Shown: positions 41,086 through 52,302, counted from the first letter of the stretch. The stretch is DNA of 64,000 nt from Guillardia theta CCMP2712 (GCF_000315625.1 NW_005434638.1:46107-110106), one strand, 5' to 3'. Notes: generated by a model not told the origin, from the letters alone. Numbers and translations are program-made.

Positions 41086-41860
41086 CTGACGCGGGTAGAC
41101 TCCACCTCGACGTGGTGCCTTGTGAAGAGAGCATGGAGCGGGAGCTGGAGGGAGAAAGGAAAGATGCCCACTAGCTCAGACAGTCGAGAAAACGTTTCAA
41201 GGCTCTTCTCCCTTGCCTCGAACGAGCCCTGTGCAGCTAGTGAGAGCCTGTCGGACGGCAAGTTCCTGCTCCCATCTCACCATCTTCACGTTCACTTCAA
41301 GGTCTGTGGCGGCACCGTTCTCCTCGATCCATCGTAACCTGAGTTGTTCGCACTCCCTCGCCAACGACTCCCTCTCCTCCTGCTCCTCAGTATCCTTGGA
41401 CGACCCCCTCTCCTCTTCCTCCTCTTCCTCCTCTTCCTCCTCTTCCTCCTCATCCGACTCTCTGGTCAAGCTGACTGAACCGCAGGTCCCTTCAACCATT
41501 ACGGTGAACGAACTCCAGGTCGGCTCCACCTGAAACTCCAAGACAGCCTCCCGTCCACACGGGACTGAACAAGAACGTCACACACCTACCTCCCTCCTCT
41601 CGAACAGACCTGAGTCATCGATGGCATCAAACCCGAAGAAACTTGAACCCCTCCCAATCTATCAGAACACATGAGTTTATCGTATGACCAGAGCGGCAAA
41701 GGCAGGGGGGAGATATGTTCGGAAATCCAAGCTTCAAGGCGGAGTTTCACCTTGAATAGCTTCACAACTGGACTCTCAGGAGTTTTCTCAGGTTTCGATG
41801 TTGATGTTGTTGCATCTTCGCTCTTCAAAGGGGCAATTGTCTTGACCAACCCTCCCTTTC
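41086..41860 (-). CDS. Unknown acidic protein (partial)
   Basis: Four exons join in phase. Exon 41860-41751 reads LVKTIAPLKSEDATTSTSKP..SPVVKLFK. Exon 41658-41590 reads IGRGSSFFGFDAIDDSGLFE and RRE. Exon 41529-41281 reads VEPTWSSFTVMVEGTCGSVS, a Glu run of about 14, then LARECEQLRLRWIEENGAAT and DLEVNVKM. Exon 41144-41086 reads LPLHALFTRHHVEVESTRVR, with a good donor GTAAGTG. The start is not resolved: the frame is closed by TGA just upstream of the first exon, so an ATG exon lies further up. The 3' end is lost toward the gap. I do not recognise a domain. Confidence 0.5.
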
Positions 41861-42569
41861 CTGATCAGCGGACAATCAAACCCGGCACATCCATTTTGAA
41901 TGGTTCAAGTTCGTGTACGGCATGGAAGTCACGAGTTGACTAACAGGATCCGACGATGACTGGGTGTTTCAGATCCACCGCAAGGCAGTTTCTACTTGTC
42001 TTACACTGCACCTGAACCATCGATCGGACTAACCGGAAAGTACTGATAAGTAGTACTAACAAGCGCTAGACTAACATCTGCTTCAAGAATGATCGCCATG
42101 TCCCTCATCTCACCGCAGAGATTCTCAGCCTCCCGCCATCGCAGCTCCTTCGCCATCGGGCCTGTCGGAGAGCCTGATGATGACAGTTGTTTGACCGTCG
42201 GACAAGCAGTTTGACAAGCCGTTTGAAAGGTCACGAGGAGGGATGAGGGCAAATACCCTCTTTTACCCCCTCTGACCGAGTAGATACGAGGCCGCGAACT
42301 GAGGATCGCCAGTCCTTGCCCCTTTCTCCTCTCCCTCCTCCTCTCCATCCTCACTCCCTCCTCACCTCCCTCCTCACTCCCTCTTTGCCTCCTCCTCCTC
42401 CTCTCCCTCCTCCTCTCCCTCCTCCTCTCCCTCCTCCTCTCCCTCCTCATCCTTCTCCTCTCCCTCTTCTGAATCTCCAATCTCCTACCCCTTCTTCCCT
42501 TCGTACCTGTATCCTCTCTCCTACAACATTCCAAGTTTTGCGAAATAGTGCACGACCACGATCTTGACG
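41861..42569. other. Intergenic region, divergent genes
   Basis: No gene is called. The part from 42000 to 42300 is unique sequence. The part from 42310 to 42470 is a CTCCTCCTCTCC simple repeat. The SET-domain gene starts just after it. The first exon of the minus-strand neighbour is probably near 41870-41960. Confidence 0.4.
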
Positions 42570-43508
42570 ATGAAGTCAACAATCACAACAGCTGCTCTGT
42601 TCGCCATGATGTGCACTTCAGGCGCAATGGTTCCAAACTCCATTCCGGCATTGCAGACCTGGATTTCTTCCAACGGAGGTTCCATCCATCCCTCTGTGTG
42701 TGCCAAGCAAGCTGGAGACATGCAAGGAGTCGGCCTCTTTGTCAAGGAAGGGAAGAGTGTGAGGAGAGGAGAAGTAATGGTGTCGATTCCGCCCAAGCTT
42801 CACCTGAGCTACGAGAAAGTCGTCGGAAAGGATCTCAACACTCTGATAGACAAAGAAGTTCCTGCTGAGAAATGGGATGTCAAGCTTGCACTGGTGAGAA
42901 TCTTCACATCTCTTGTCTTCTGCTTTCTTGTTCTTTCCTCTTTTTACTTCCTCGCATCTCAACAGCATTGTTGATCTCGTTCTCAGGCACTCCTAAGCGT
43001 AGCATCGTCTGCGAGCGCAGCAGAGGGCCAGCAGTGGGGACCTTACCTTGAAAGCTTGCCGCAGACCTTGAACAACCTGCCTATCTTCTACAAGGGAGCG
43101 GCTCTGAAGGAAAAGGAGGAAACCTACCCCGGAATCTCATCTGAAGTCGTTGGACGTGCGGCGCTGCTGAAAACCGTATCGAGCTCTCTCGCCAACGCTC
43201 ACGCGTGCTTGGAAGGTCTCAGTGTGCGGAGGTTGGCATGGGCATACGGCATAGCAACTTCCCGGTCTGTGAGGCTGGACAAAAAGCGAGATGGCCTGCT
43301 CCTTCCCTTCGTGGACTTTGCCAACCACGATTTCGAGCCAAATGCGCAGATAAGGAGGAGCGGAAGTTCGTCTCCAAGTGCTGAGTTGGTCGCCCAGCGA
43401 GATTTGTCGGCTTCTGAGCAGATAACGATCTGCTACGGCAACTTGGGTAATCAAGAGCTTCTCCTCAACTATGGCTTCGAGATCACAGGGAACAAGTTCG
43501 ACAAGTGA
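42570..43508 (+). CDS. SET-domain protein methyltransferase of the Rubisco LSMT/SETD3 class
   Basis: The ATG at 42570 begins a signal-peptide-like leader (MKSTITTAALFAMMCTSGAM). The SET N-terminal part follows: GVGLFVKEGKSVRRGEVMVS and IPPKLHLSYEKVVGKDLNTL. The intron (42894-42986) joins KLAL in phase 0 to ALLSVASSASAAEGQQWGPY. The insert (about residues 130-200) includes LESLPQTLNNLPIFYKG. The SET C-terminal motifs are LLLPFVDFANHDFEPNAQIR (substrate/AdoMet pocket NH) and ITICYGNLGNQELLLNYGFE. The class methylates lysine or histidine in non-histone proteins such as Rubisco, aldolase and actin. The leader suggests entry to the secretory or plastid route, so a plastid substrate is plausible but unproven. 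The protein stops soon after the SET domain, so it lacks the usual Rubisco-binding C-terminal domain. Confidence 0.87.
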
Positions 43509-43845
43509 AGATGCACTGCCAGCTAAACGATACTGTCACTTACTAGGGCCTGATCAGTAAAATCGGACGGTACTACGTCAGTAGAGTATAGCACAGACCG
43601 CAGCAGTGACCGTTCCGAAGTGGGGACGCTGAGGCAGTCTAGTCATGGTCATAATGGCGCTTGGTCTCACGATGCCACGCCGGTCGGATCGCCAGGGCCC
43701 GGGCCCGGCGGGTTCCGCATAGTCCGACCGTCGGCGAGCGCGGCCCGGCCGCACTGAGCCGCCGTTCCACTGCCGGCCACTGTCACTGAGTCAGAGATCC
43801 CAATAAAATGAGTAAAAACGGAAATACGCCTAAGGGACAGAGGCC
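43509..43845. other. Intergenic GC-rich island
   Basis: No gene seen. CAGGGCCCGGGCCCGGCGGG and GCGCGGCCCGGCCGCACTGAG lie at 43695-43760, flanked by GCAGTGACCG and CACTGAGTCAGAG words like those in the other islands. Confidence 0.5.
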
Positions 43846-44820
43846 ATGCTCACCAAGATCCCAGCGTTCTGCGCCATGGCGCTCAGCACCGTCTGCGCCT
43901 TCTCGCCCGTTCCTCCCTCGTCCTTGTCTTCCATCCGCCAGCTCTCTTCCATCTCTCGTCAGACGTGTGTTCACAAGCATTGTGGATGGGGGCGTGAACG
44001 CTGACAGAGGTAACTTCCAGATGCGCGGTGGCCGCATCGAGGATGCAGTCTCCTTCCGCAGGGAACGGCGATGTCCTGGATCGCAGAGCTATGCTCAGGA
44101 ACGGAGTTTCCACCGTGTTTGCTGCTGGCTTTGCATCCGATGCCTTTGCTGCTGGCAAGGGAGACTGGGCAAAGCACAGTGGACCGTAAGGACATGAATG
44201 TTTGCGCATTGCTCCTTTCCCTCTCCTAACTCAGATGCTGGCTCAGATTCTCCGACAGCGAGTTCGAGGGATTTTCTCAGACTCCCTCTGGTCTCAAGTA
44301 CAAGGACATCGAGGTCGGACAGGGTCCTCAGCCCAACGCTGGTCAGAAGATCAAGGCGCACTGTACGCGATTGCAGGGCATCGGGTCGTAGTCTGACGTC
44401 ATCCTGTCTCATCGCAGACTCGGGATATCTGCTTTCAAACGGAAATAAGTTTGACTCCAGCTATGACCGCGGTCAGCCCCTGCCGTTCAATGTTGGTGTC
44501 GGCCAGGTGATCAAGGGATGGGACGAGGGACTCTTGTCCATGAAGGTTGGCGGCAAGAGGATCCTTTTGATCCCCTCCGAGCTTGCTTACGGGAAGCGCA
44601 ACGTTGCCAACGGCTTGATTCCTCCCAACTCGGTAACTTGATCGAGATGTCTCGCTCTCATAATCACTTCGCTCTCATCATCATCACTGGACGATCACTT
44701 CTCTTATCGACGTGCTTGCCTCCTTTTTTCTCTTCAACACGTGGATGTGGCTGGTCCATTGACTTGATTTTGTCGCAGGTGCTGGTCTTCTACGTCGAAT
44801 TGGTTTCTTTGGCGGCCTAA
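43846..44820 (+). CDS. FKBP-type peptidyl-prolyl isomerase targeted to the thylakoid lumen
   Basis: Five exons (43846-43964, 44021-44185, 44247-44362, 44418-44632, 44779-44820) join in phase. The leader MLTKIPAFCAMALSTVCAFS is a signal peptide whose cleavage would expose Phe. A basic Ser-rich transit segment follows. A third signal is a twin-arginine lumen signal: DRRAMLRNGVSTVFAAGFAS with a DAFA|A cleavage site. The mature part has TPSGLKYKDIEVGQGPQPN, HYSGYLLSNGNKFDSSYDRG, PLPFNVGVGQVIKGWDEGLL, GGKRILLIPSELAYGKRNVA and PPNSVLVFYVELVSLAA. These are all hallmark FKBP strands, with the Tyr, Asp, Phe and Trp of the active site. The predicted path is ER, plastid, then Tat transport to the lumen. 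Plant lumenal FKBPs assist photosystem assembly; that role here is inferred. Confidence 0.92.
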
Positions 44821-46269
44821 GTGCAGAGCTCCTTCAAGAAGCTGCGGAACGTGTATCGTAAACCCCCTTGTACGCATTCTTCAATGCGAGATGAATCAAA
44901 AGATTGAGTGAAGAACATGACCTCTACCATGTCTGCATGATGAGAACATCTTTGCACGATCAGAGAATCTGTTTTGTGCTACAGGGTATACTGCCCAGGC
45001 CGAAAACACGTCTTTGCTCGATCGAGCATGGACAGTCGGCGAAGCAGTGGTACTTCTTGACTCATGTAGTACACACATATGCTCTCCACCCCTCTAAGTC
45101 TCAAATAGCGATCACCCAATTCATGACATGTAGCTTTATCTGATGAAGAAGAATAAATCAACGCTATCAACGATCTCAGGTGCTGGTCTTCAGCAATTCA
45201 TGGCCGGTATCAACGATTCTTCGGTGGAAAATCCTATCCTATAATGGCAGTTTCCCCTTTGCCTAATTCACTTTCTTTTTGTGACCTCTTTCAGATCTGA
45301 TCATGGCCTCTACATATGGTCAAACTTAGCAAGGCCATTACACCGGACTGTCAAACCGCTTCCTGTTTGCCTTATACAGGTCCAGTTGCTGCAGCATTCT
45401 AACACGTTTCAAGGAGGCATGGAACCGCGATGTCCTTTCTTCTGCAGCACTTTCACCTCTCCTCCGCATGTACCATATCACTGTCAACAGACATATAGCG
45501 GCTGCTCCGATCCATACTGACGCCTCCATCCGCCATCTCAGTGCGCAAGTGTGTACCGGACCGCCGGTAGACCAGAGATTGAATAAAAGTCAGTCTCCTG
45601 GCACCCGGAGGAGGAATTGACTCCGAGCCGAGGGCGGCCCGGACGGGACATGACCCCACCACATCAACATACCAGGAAAGTGAGGTATTAGAAGGGGTGG
45701 GTGGCCCGTTGCCCGGCCATTCGGACTCTGGAGGAAAAATGGGGGTGTGAAGAGATACAAGGGGATCTCAACGAGGGCGTAGGACTTCATAGGCCCCGGT
45801 CCTATTGGAGGTAATAGTGAATACGGAAGCATGTGAAGATCGAGGGGTCCTGCGGGATGCGTTGACGGTAGTGGTTGGGGGTAGGGGTCCGATTGACCGT
45901 TACTGGAACTATTGCCAGGAGGGCTCGAGTTTTGACGGTCACGCCACTGACATTCGCGTTCATGTTTCGGGGGTGGGGTGGTCTGCCATATAAAGCTGGG
46001 TCAATGTGAGCCTATCGGGGGCCACTAAGGTGTGGCTTGAGGGGAGGTAGGGGTACTACTAGGCTAGTAGTAGGCAGCTGAAACTTGGGTACTTCGAAAG
46101 GCAAACTTCTTTTCACAGGTACTCGGAAATAGGGGGTAGGGTACCCAAGGTGAGTAAAGGTAGGGGTACGTTTCTGCGATCGGACTGTCAGGGTGGTAGG
46201 GGTAGTAAAAATTCGGTATAAAACTCTTTCTAGGGTCCCCAACAAACCAGAGGGTTCACTGCTACCCGA
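44821..46269. other. Intergenic region with a GGGGTAG module
   Basis: No gene seen from 44821 to 45590. At 45174 the sequence TCTCAGGTGCTGGTCTTC repeats the start of the last FKBP exon. From 45597 to 46230 a GC/G-tract module contains GGCGGCCCGGACGGGAC, GGGGGTAGGGGTCCG, AGGTAGGGGTACTACTAGG and GGGGGTAGGGTACCC. Confidence 0.45.
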
Positions 46270-47083
46270 ATGGGGGCGCCTGCGTCCAAGATGGCGGGAG
46301 AGCTATCAGTATGCTGCGAGAAGCAGGAGGGGTTGGGGAGAATATCATCGTACGACCAGGTGAGGGAAGATGATGAGCGTTGCTGCCTGATGGAGCAAGA
46401 GACGATGGGATTTGAGAACAAGCATTGAAACGAGTCTTATAGCTCTCTAAAGCAGCAGAGCCTGTTTGTTGGAATTTGGCTGTAAACGTATTTTGCGCCC
46501 AGCCGTGTGCAGAATGTGACCGCCAGACGCAACTCTGTTGTTTTTCTGTGTCAAGCTTGAAACATGAATCGTTGTGCGCGTAGTGAGTCTGATAACAAAC
46601 TCACCATCATTTGTGGTGCAGGAAGAGAGCGAGTCGCCGCTGCATCGGATAGAAGAGGAAGATGATGGTTGTGCTATCGTCTTGACAAAGCGGAATCGAT
46701 CACAAGAACCAGAATTTTCCTGCAAATTGTTGTCCAGAGCGACGGGTCATAGAACAACCTCCACCTCCACCATCCCTTACCATCCGAAAACGATGCTTGA
46801 ACCAAATCTTGAAAAGGCAAAGAATACCCGGCCAGCATCAGCGTATTCAATCGATGTTGAAAATTTTGATAGAGGACAATCTCTATCCGTGATAAGTAAC
46901 ATCGACAGATCTCTTTACCCTGCAAGAATTGATCTGCATGGTCGAACAACTCCAAACAAAAATTGCTCCTTCTACTTCCAGAACTCAAGAGTCCCTTTAA
47001 CTAAGTGTAATACGCATACCCTTGGAAAGTATGCAGAAAAGGTCCAAGGCGTGAATGCTGATGTTTCAGGCCTGCTCATGTGA
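46270..47083 (+). CDS. Unknown protein with a predicted lipid-anchored N-terminus
   Basis: The ATG at 46270 starts MGAPASKMAGELSVCCEKQE. Gly2 followed by Ser6 fits N-myristoylation, and the Cys pair at 15-16 could be palmitoylated. Exon 1 ends ISSYDQ (46359, donor GTGAGG) and exon 2 (46622-47083) continues EESESPLHRIEEEDDGCAIV, LTKRNRSQEPEFSCKLLSRA, AKNTRPASAYSIDVENFDRG and FYFQNSRVPLTKCNTHTLGK, ending VSGLLM and TGA. The protein is about 184 residues and largely disordered. I recognise no domain. Membrane association on the cytosolic face is an inference from the first 16 residues. Confidence 0.62.
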
Positions 47084-47766
47084 CATTTTGTTACCCCAAC
47101 TTCGCCAATGCTACTTCAATGGCAGGAAGGGAATTTTCCTCCCCTCCGAGGGTTTTTCCGAAATAGTCATCCTCTATCAAGAAATAAAGATTGTAAATTC
47201 TTTGAATTCCTTTATACTTTGATCCGTGGCTTGCTCAGTGCCGGCCCGGTAGATCACACAGTGTGGCAGTCCCGAGTCCAATTCATCATGAGTCATCGGT
47301 TGCAAACGCCGCAATCCAATCAGTCAGTCACGAGGATAATCAGGAGAATCGAGGACCGGGAGGCTTGACGGGCCGGGCCGCCTTGACTTGCCAAAAGAGA
47401 ACAGACACAGGCTTGTCGAGAACCAACCCTCGATGATCCGATCCGAGGCTGCCAGGATCGGATCATCGGATGCGCTTACAAGTTGGATCACAGGCTGCCC
47501 TAGTAAGTCGTCACTGTCGGATGCAGCTTGCGCGGCGCCTGGCCCGGCAAGAGTCGGCCCGGCCCCGGCCGGCCGGGCCCTTCCCGATCCCGGACTGAGG
47601 CGGGGCCTCAGCAAGTTTTTGTTTCCTTTACAGCCTTTTTTTGTTTGTGGTTTGCCCGACGGGGCCGGCCCATGGCAACAGGAGGAAGGTAGCAAGGGTC
47701 CTCCTTATGCTCACCTTAGAGTCTTGAAGACCTTGTACCTCTCTGCTTCTACATGATCCCAAGAGG
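47084..47766. other. Intergenic GC-rich island
   Basis: No gene seen. From 47340 to 47660 there are GGCGCCTGGCCCGGC, CCGGCCCCGGCCGGCCGGGCC and GGGGCCGGCCCATGG. An inverted pair lies at 47425-47466, GATGATCCGATCC and GGATCGGATCATC. Confidence 0.5.
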
Positions 47767-48340
47767 ATGAGCAAGTTGGATGCTTTGCTGTTTCTTCACT
47801 TGTCTCTGCTGTTTCCAGCAACGACAGCGTTCAGCATCTCGCAGAGGTGCCTGCCCTTGATAGTTGACGGGTTTTCGCCCTTTCAGAGACATGCCGGAAT
47901 GCGCAATAGGTGTTGCAAAGTTTTCACAAGGATGTCTAATTCGGTCAAGAGCACAGAGCAAGATCATTACAAAGTGTTGGGAGTCTCGCCCAAGGCAAAT
48001 CAGAAGGAGATCAGGGAAGCCTTCATCAAAGGAGCAAAGCGCTTTCACCCGGATGTCACCCAAGACCAGTCTTCACTCGAGAAGTGACAGAAACGATTGT
48101 GCATTTGTGCCCTTGTCCTCACCTGATCACGTCAGGTTCAAGGAGATCGCCATTGCCTACGAGGTTCTGTCGGACGACAGGTCAAAGGCCTTGTATGATA
48201 CACAGAGGAGGTACACGGGAAGTGCCGCTCCACGGCAAGGCATGCCGACTCCCGGGCCTCCAAGAGAAGAGGAGAAGATGACTCCGACTCGACAGAAGGT
48301 AAGGGATGCTTACGTGGCAAGACTCGACCACCTCCACTAA
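47767..48340 (+). CDS. J-domain (DnaJ-type) protein with a bipartite plastid-type leader
   Basis: The leader MSKLDALLFLHLSLLFPATT is a signal peptide, followed by A|FSISQRCLPL with Phe at +1, then a basic segment (RNRCCKVFTRMSNSVKS). The J domain reads DHYKVLGVSPKANQKEIREA, FIKGAKRFHPDVTQ (HPD intact), and after a 52-nt intron (48084-48135) FKEIAIAYEVLSDDRSKALY, DTQRRY. The frame continues to RQKVRDAYVARLDHLH and TAA at 48340. A strong donor (AAG|GTAAGG) near 48299 could give an alternative end, ALALFTFALV, at about 48385. J proteins stimulate the ATPase of Hsp70. A stromal or periplastid Hsp70 partner is likely. No zinc-finger domain is present, so it is class III. Confidence 0.85.
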
Positions 48341-48583
48341 GTGGCAATGCAGGCACTCGCACTCTTTACGTTTGCATTGGTGTGATGAATGTGTTGATTC
48401 TCAATCCTGTTTATTGACATGTCTTTCAAGCTGTTCGGATTCTACAGGAGTATCATCGGGATGATGTTTCCACCAAAACGTCGAAGGAAATAAACAATCT
48501 CGGCTGAACACACGACGTCAAGGACTAGTCGTTGATGACCCTATTTCCCTGGTTGGTTTCGTTGTAGATCACTTTCCTCGTTC

Positions 48584-49975
48584 TCAGACTCCAGGCTCAG
48601 CTAGGATAAAGTCATCTTTCTTTCCAGCTTCCTTCTGCTGCTTCTCCACTTGTCGCTTGATCTTGTTGCCATATGTGCTGTGTTGTCCACGGATATCGTC
48701 CTCACCGTAGATGTCTAGATTTTGAAGATCAGAGCTTTCAATTGCAATCATGCCGATTACCTTTGATCCTTGCTCCGAGCCCAAGTTGTCGCAGGAGAGG
48801 AATCTCAATAACAAACTTCTTTTCACCTTTCTGATCATGCACCGAAGTTTCGGCATAAGCTGCTCCGACCTTCAGAGGAATCGTCAGCGACTTCTGCTTG
48901 CCCGCTTCACAGTCACTCATATCCACACCTCGTTCACTCCTGCAAGCGTGGGAGGTCCCGCGAAGAGTTCCTTCTTCTGCGTATGATGGATCCCTCTGGC
49001 TTTCTCTTCCCTTGTCCTCTGAAACAGACTCTTGTATGAACCATAGCCCGTCAGCAGACCATCTCCAGAAACTGCAGCCTGCTCTACAGCGGTCGCCTCC
49101 TCTCGTGTCATCTGCACGCTTAACTTCAGTCTAGCTGCTCGTGAACCTGGTAACACAGTAACCGGTAATTTCAGGAAAGCCCTCAGCATTGGCTCCCTGA
49201 CGAAGTCCTTCTCCTCCACGAGCATCTTCATGTAGTCCTGCAGCGCGGCTGTCCGAGCCTTGACGAGCGAAGGGCTCATCTTCCCAAAAAGCTTTTCTCA
49301 GGGAACTGGAGGGAGCCGTCAGGGAACGAGCCCGGTCCGATCTCCGGGAGAGCCGCCTCACCTCAGGCAGTCTCGATTCTTCCACCCCCAAGGACTTGAG
49401 GTAATCGGTGAAGAGGGAATCGAACGCATGGAATTGGCTGGGAAGAGGGTAAGCCTGTCAGCTGCAGCCAAGGGCAGGTAGCGGGCCCTCCGTTGCCCAC
49501 CTGAATCGCTTCTTCATCTTCCATCGTTTCTCGTTCCTTCCCACCACTGCCGATGAGAGTCAAGCTCATGAAACATGCCTCCACAAACATGCGCTACCGA
49601 AATTATACAGAGTGTATTCGCCAGTCAATCCAGGCCCCAATCCTCCAAGCTCCGGCTCAGCCCTGACCTCCTCGGCTTCTTCGAAGAAAACAATGATCTT
49701 CTCTTCAACCTCTTCGCCATCTACAGTGTCTGTCGTAGGGATCTGGGAGAGCCACTCCTCCCTCTTCTGCTTGATTGCCTCCTCGTCGACACGAGCCCAG
49801 CTGCAAAGCAAACTTCCGTTACATGAGACCCCCGACAGGGTTGGGGCAAGGCAGCGGAATCAATCTTTGAGTATGCCATATCGTTCCTATGCTCAGATTC
49901 TTGCTTTGTTGGGCTCGCATGCAATGCGCAATCCCTCTCTCACTTCCCATCCCTGTCGCTCCAAAGCTGACTCAT
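48584..49975 (-). CDS. PX-domain protein (sorting-nexin-like)
   Basis: Exon 1 (49975-49944) reads MSQLWSDRDG. Exon 2 (from 49800) reads WARVDEEAIKQKREEWLSQI and VEEKIIVFFEEAEEV. Later exons give LTLIGSGGKERETMEDEEAI and AYPLPSQFHAFDSLFTDYLK. The PX core follows: KLFGKMSPSLVKARTAALQD, YMKMLVEEKDFVREPMLRAF and LKLP. This is the PX pattern of a Pro-rich turn, Arg and a final Phe-Leu helix that reads phosphoinositides. The tail exons are MTREEATAVEQAAVSGDGLL, TGYGSYKSLFQRTREEKARG, GKQKSLTIPLKVGAAYAETS, and IGMIAIESSDLQNLDIYGED, ending ILAEPGV and TGA at 48584. Exon 1 to exon 2 is phase-consistent (AA|C). The N-terminal part of PX is less conserved, so the exact lipid is not predictable. Confidence 0.72.
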
Positions 49976-51245
49976 GCAAAAAAAACGACTTCTGTTTTCA
50001 CCAACAACGACCCTCATGGCACGTCATGGTGTATCGCTCATCGATTAGAACAAGTACATTCTAATTTTTTTGTGTATCGCCCACACCATTTCCTTAACAC
50101 TGCCAACCTTTCCTTCCGTAACCTGTACTGTTCAATGCCACGTCCTTGTACTCGGTTCATTTCATTTCTCACAATGTGCTACATAATCGTGTTCACACCT
50201 CTCTATCATCTGCACTCCTCCTTCCTCAGTTCGCCTCCCCCTCATCATCCTCTTTCCCCTCCTACTCCTCCTCCTCCTCCTCCTCCTCCTCCTCACCTCT
50301 TCGGCGTAATTGCTTGTAGGATTCCGTCCAGCATGGCAGGATAGCAGAACAAGCTTACCACCCCACCTACATTTTGTACCCCTACCCCCCCTTCTTCGAT
50401 TCACTTTACCTTTACATTACACCGGTAATTGCACTACCCCACCTTACTTTCACCCAACCTCCACTAATAGATTTTCCTGCCCAAAATTCGTCCACCACCC
50501 GTCAATATTCCTCAATTCACCCCACCCCTATATTTACATATGATGGGTATTATTTACACCCCTAGTATGGATACCCCCACCCCCAAGTTTCAATACCACC
50601 CCACCCCTCGATCCGACTTTGGCGTTTACCAAAGAGAGGGTCCAAGGAGATACGATCTGTGAGTGATACATGGAAATGTATAGTAATAGATGGACAATGG
50701 GGTGGTAAATCAAAACAGTGGCGGTGGGGTGGGGGGTGATTAAAGATTGGTCCTGAATTTTGAAATTTTATTTATGAAAGTATTAATCTGAAACTATATT
50801 TGAAACTGGAGATAGGGAGGGTGAGACTCGAAGGGCACGTGAAGCTATGCAGAAAGGAATTTCACAGGACCCCGTAGATGGTGAGGATGGGAGAGTAGGG
50901 AGAAGAAGGCGAGGGAGAGGAGGGAGGAGAAGGAACAGTAGGGAGGAGAAGACAAAGATGAAGAGGAGGATGAAGAGCACGATAGATTGTAGAGGAAGAG
51001 GAATCGAGGACGCTGATGGTGGGGTCGAGGGGAGCAATGGCCAGGGATAGATACAGTTGTTGACTCTGCAGCAGCCAGCTGGACAGTGGGAGGATCATGG
51101 AAAGATAGAGTTTGTGTGAGAAAAGAGATACGAGGATATTCAAGCAGGAGCTAGACTTGATTTTCGATTGCTGATAGTGGCTCCTTTGTTTTTCCTATTC
51201 CTCTTTTAGCCATTACGCTCGTCCTGATTTTTTCGGTGTTGTCAG
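49976..51245. other. Intergenic region with a CCCCACCCC module
   Basis: No gene seen. From 50330 to 50720 C-tract words dominate (CACCCCACCTACATTTTGTACCCC, CCACCCCTATATTTACATATG, CACCCCACCCCTCG, then GGGGTGGGGGGTG). From 50800 to 51050 the sequence is AG-rich. RRP15 begins at 51246. Confidence 0.45.
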
Positions 51246-51986
51246 ATGAGTGTAGCCAAGAAGAGCAAGGGAAAGCGAGCAATGCAGGAAGATGAACCCC
51301 AAGAACTGGAGGATCACAAGGTCAGAGACAAGAAGAAACCGAAGACCAAAAAAAGCCCAGCAAACTTCGGGGAGGCTTTGCGGAACGTCTTGAATCAAAA
51401 GGTCCCGAACAATTCTATCACTCCTATCCTTGCTGGAGCGAAGCAGAACAAAGAGCTGAAGGAACGATTGAAAGAGGAGAAAGAGCTGAAAGAAAATCAG
51501 ACTCTTAGCGTAGCCAAGAAGAAGTGGTTCTCAAAGGAGCATGTCATGCCGAACGATGCAGATCTGAATCACGAAAAGCTCCTACATAAGCTCGCAACAA
51601 AAGGAGTTGTAAAGCTGTTCAATGCTATCCAGGAACAACAAAGGAAGCGAGTAGAAGAGAGCAATGCTGAGAAGAAGAATGCAAAGTCAGACAAGGTCTC
51701 AAAGAAAGAATTCCTTGATATGCTGAAATCGGGAGGGAAGAGCCAAGTAGAAGAAGAAGCACAAGCGGGCTCAGCGAATCAGGATATGAAGCTGGAGGAT
51801 TCTGATGGGGACGAGGATGCAAGCGGTGAAGATGCTGGAGAGGAGGAGGAGGAGGAGGAGGAGGAGGAGGAGGAGGAGGAGGAGGAGGAGGAGCAAGAAG
51901 ACGAGACGAGCGATTCAGAACAGGAGTCAGAAGAGGAGTTGGAGGATGACATTGAAGAACTTGAATCCGAGGAGGACTACGAGTAG
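51246..51986 (+). CDS. RRP15: Ribosome biogenesis protein RRP15
   Basis: This is a single-exon gene of 246 residues. The RRP15 core runs from about residue 40: ANFGEALRNVLNQKVPNNSI, TPILAGAKQNKELKERLKEE, WFSKEHVMPNDADLNHEKLL and HKLATKGVVKLFNAIQEQQR. It matches the family's conserved PILA and ATKGVVxLFN motifs. The protein is a nucleolar pre-60S factor needed for 27S rRNA processing. The ends are charged: a basic N-terminus and an acidic Glu tract (residues 200-220) followed by SDSEQESEEELEDD. Family acidic tails vary in length. Confidence 0.85.
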   Translation: MSVAKKSKGKRAMQEDEPQELEDHKVRDKKKPKTKKSPANFGEALRNVLNQKVPNNSITPILAGAKQNKELKERLKEEKELKENQTLSVAKKKWFSKEHVMPNDADLNHEKLLHKLATKGVVKLFNAIQEQQRKRVEESNAEKKNAKSDKVSKKEFLDMLKSGGKSQVEEEAQAGSANQDMKLEDSDGDEDASGEDAGEEEEEEEEEEEEEEEEEEQEDETSDSEQESEEELEDDIEELESEEDYE

Positions 51987-52302
51987 CGCATGTATTGATT
52001 AGTAGCCCTGGAGAATTTGTAAATGATCAGCAAAGTTACAGACTTCATGTTTGAAGGCCTTGACTCCTCCTGTTTTTGCCGTGCAGTTCCAAACTTTTCA
52101 TTAAACGACCATTGAAACATCGGATATGATTACAAAATTGTCTAATAATACTCCCATTCTTTTGCGATGAATATGATTGAGTGAAGTACACCCATGAATC
52201 AAATCCCCGTCGGAAAAGTCGCCATGCCACCAAAGTCCATTCCATCAATGGCTTCATAGGAATTGTCCTGTCTCCTTCCGCATCTAGCTTCGAGCTCTTT
52301 CG
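51987..52302. other. 3' spacer between RRP15 and CHMP1
   Basis: The spacer separates convergent genes. It is A/T-rich and no coding sequence or repeat is seen in it. Confidence 0.5.
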
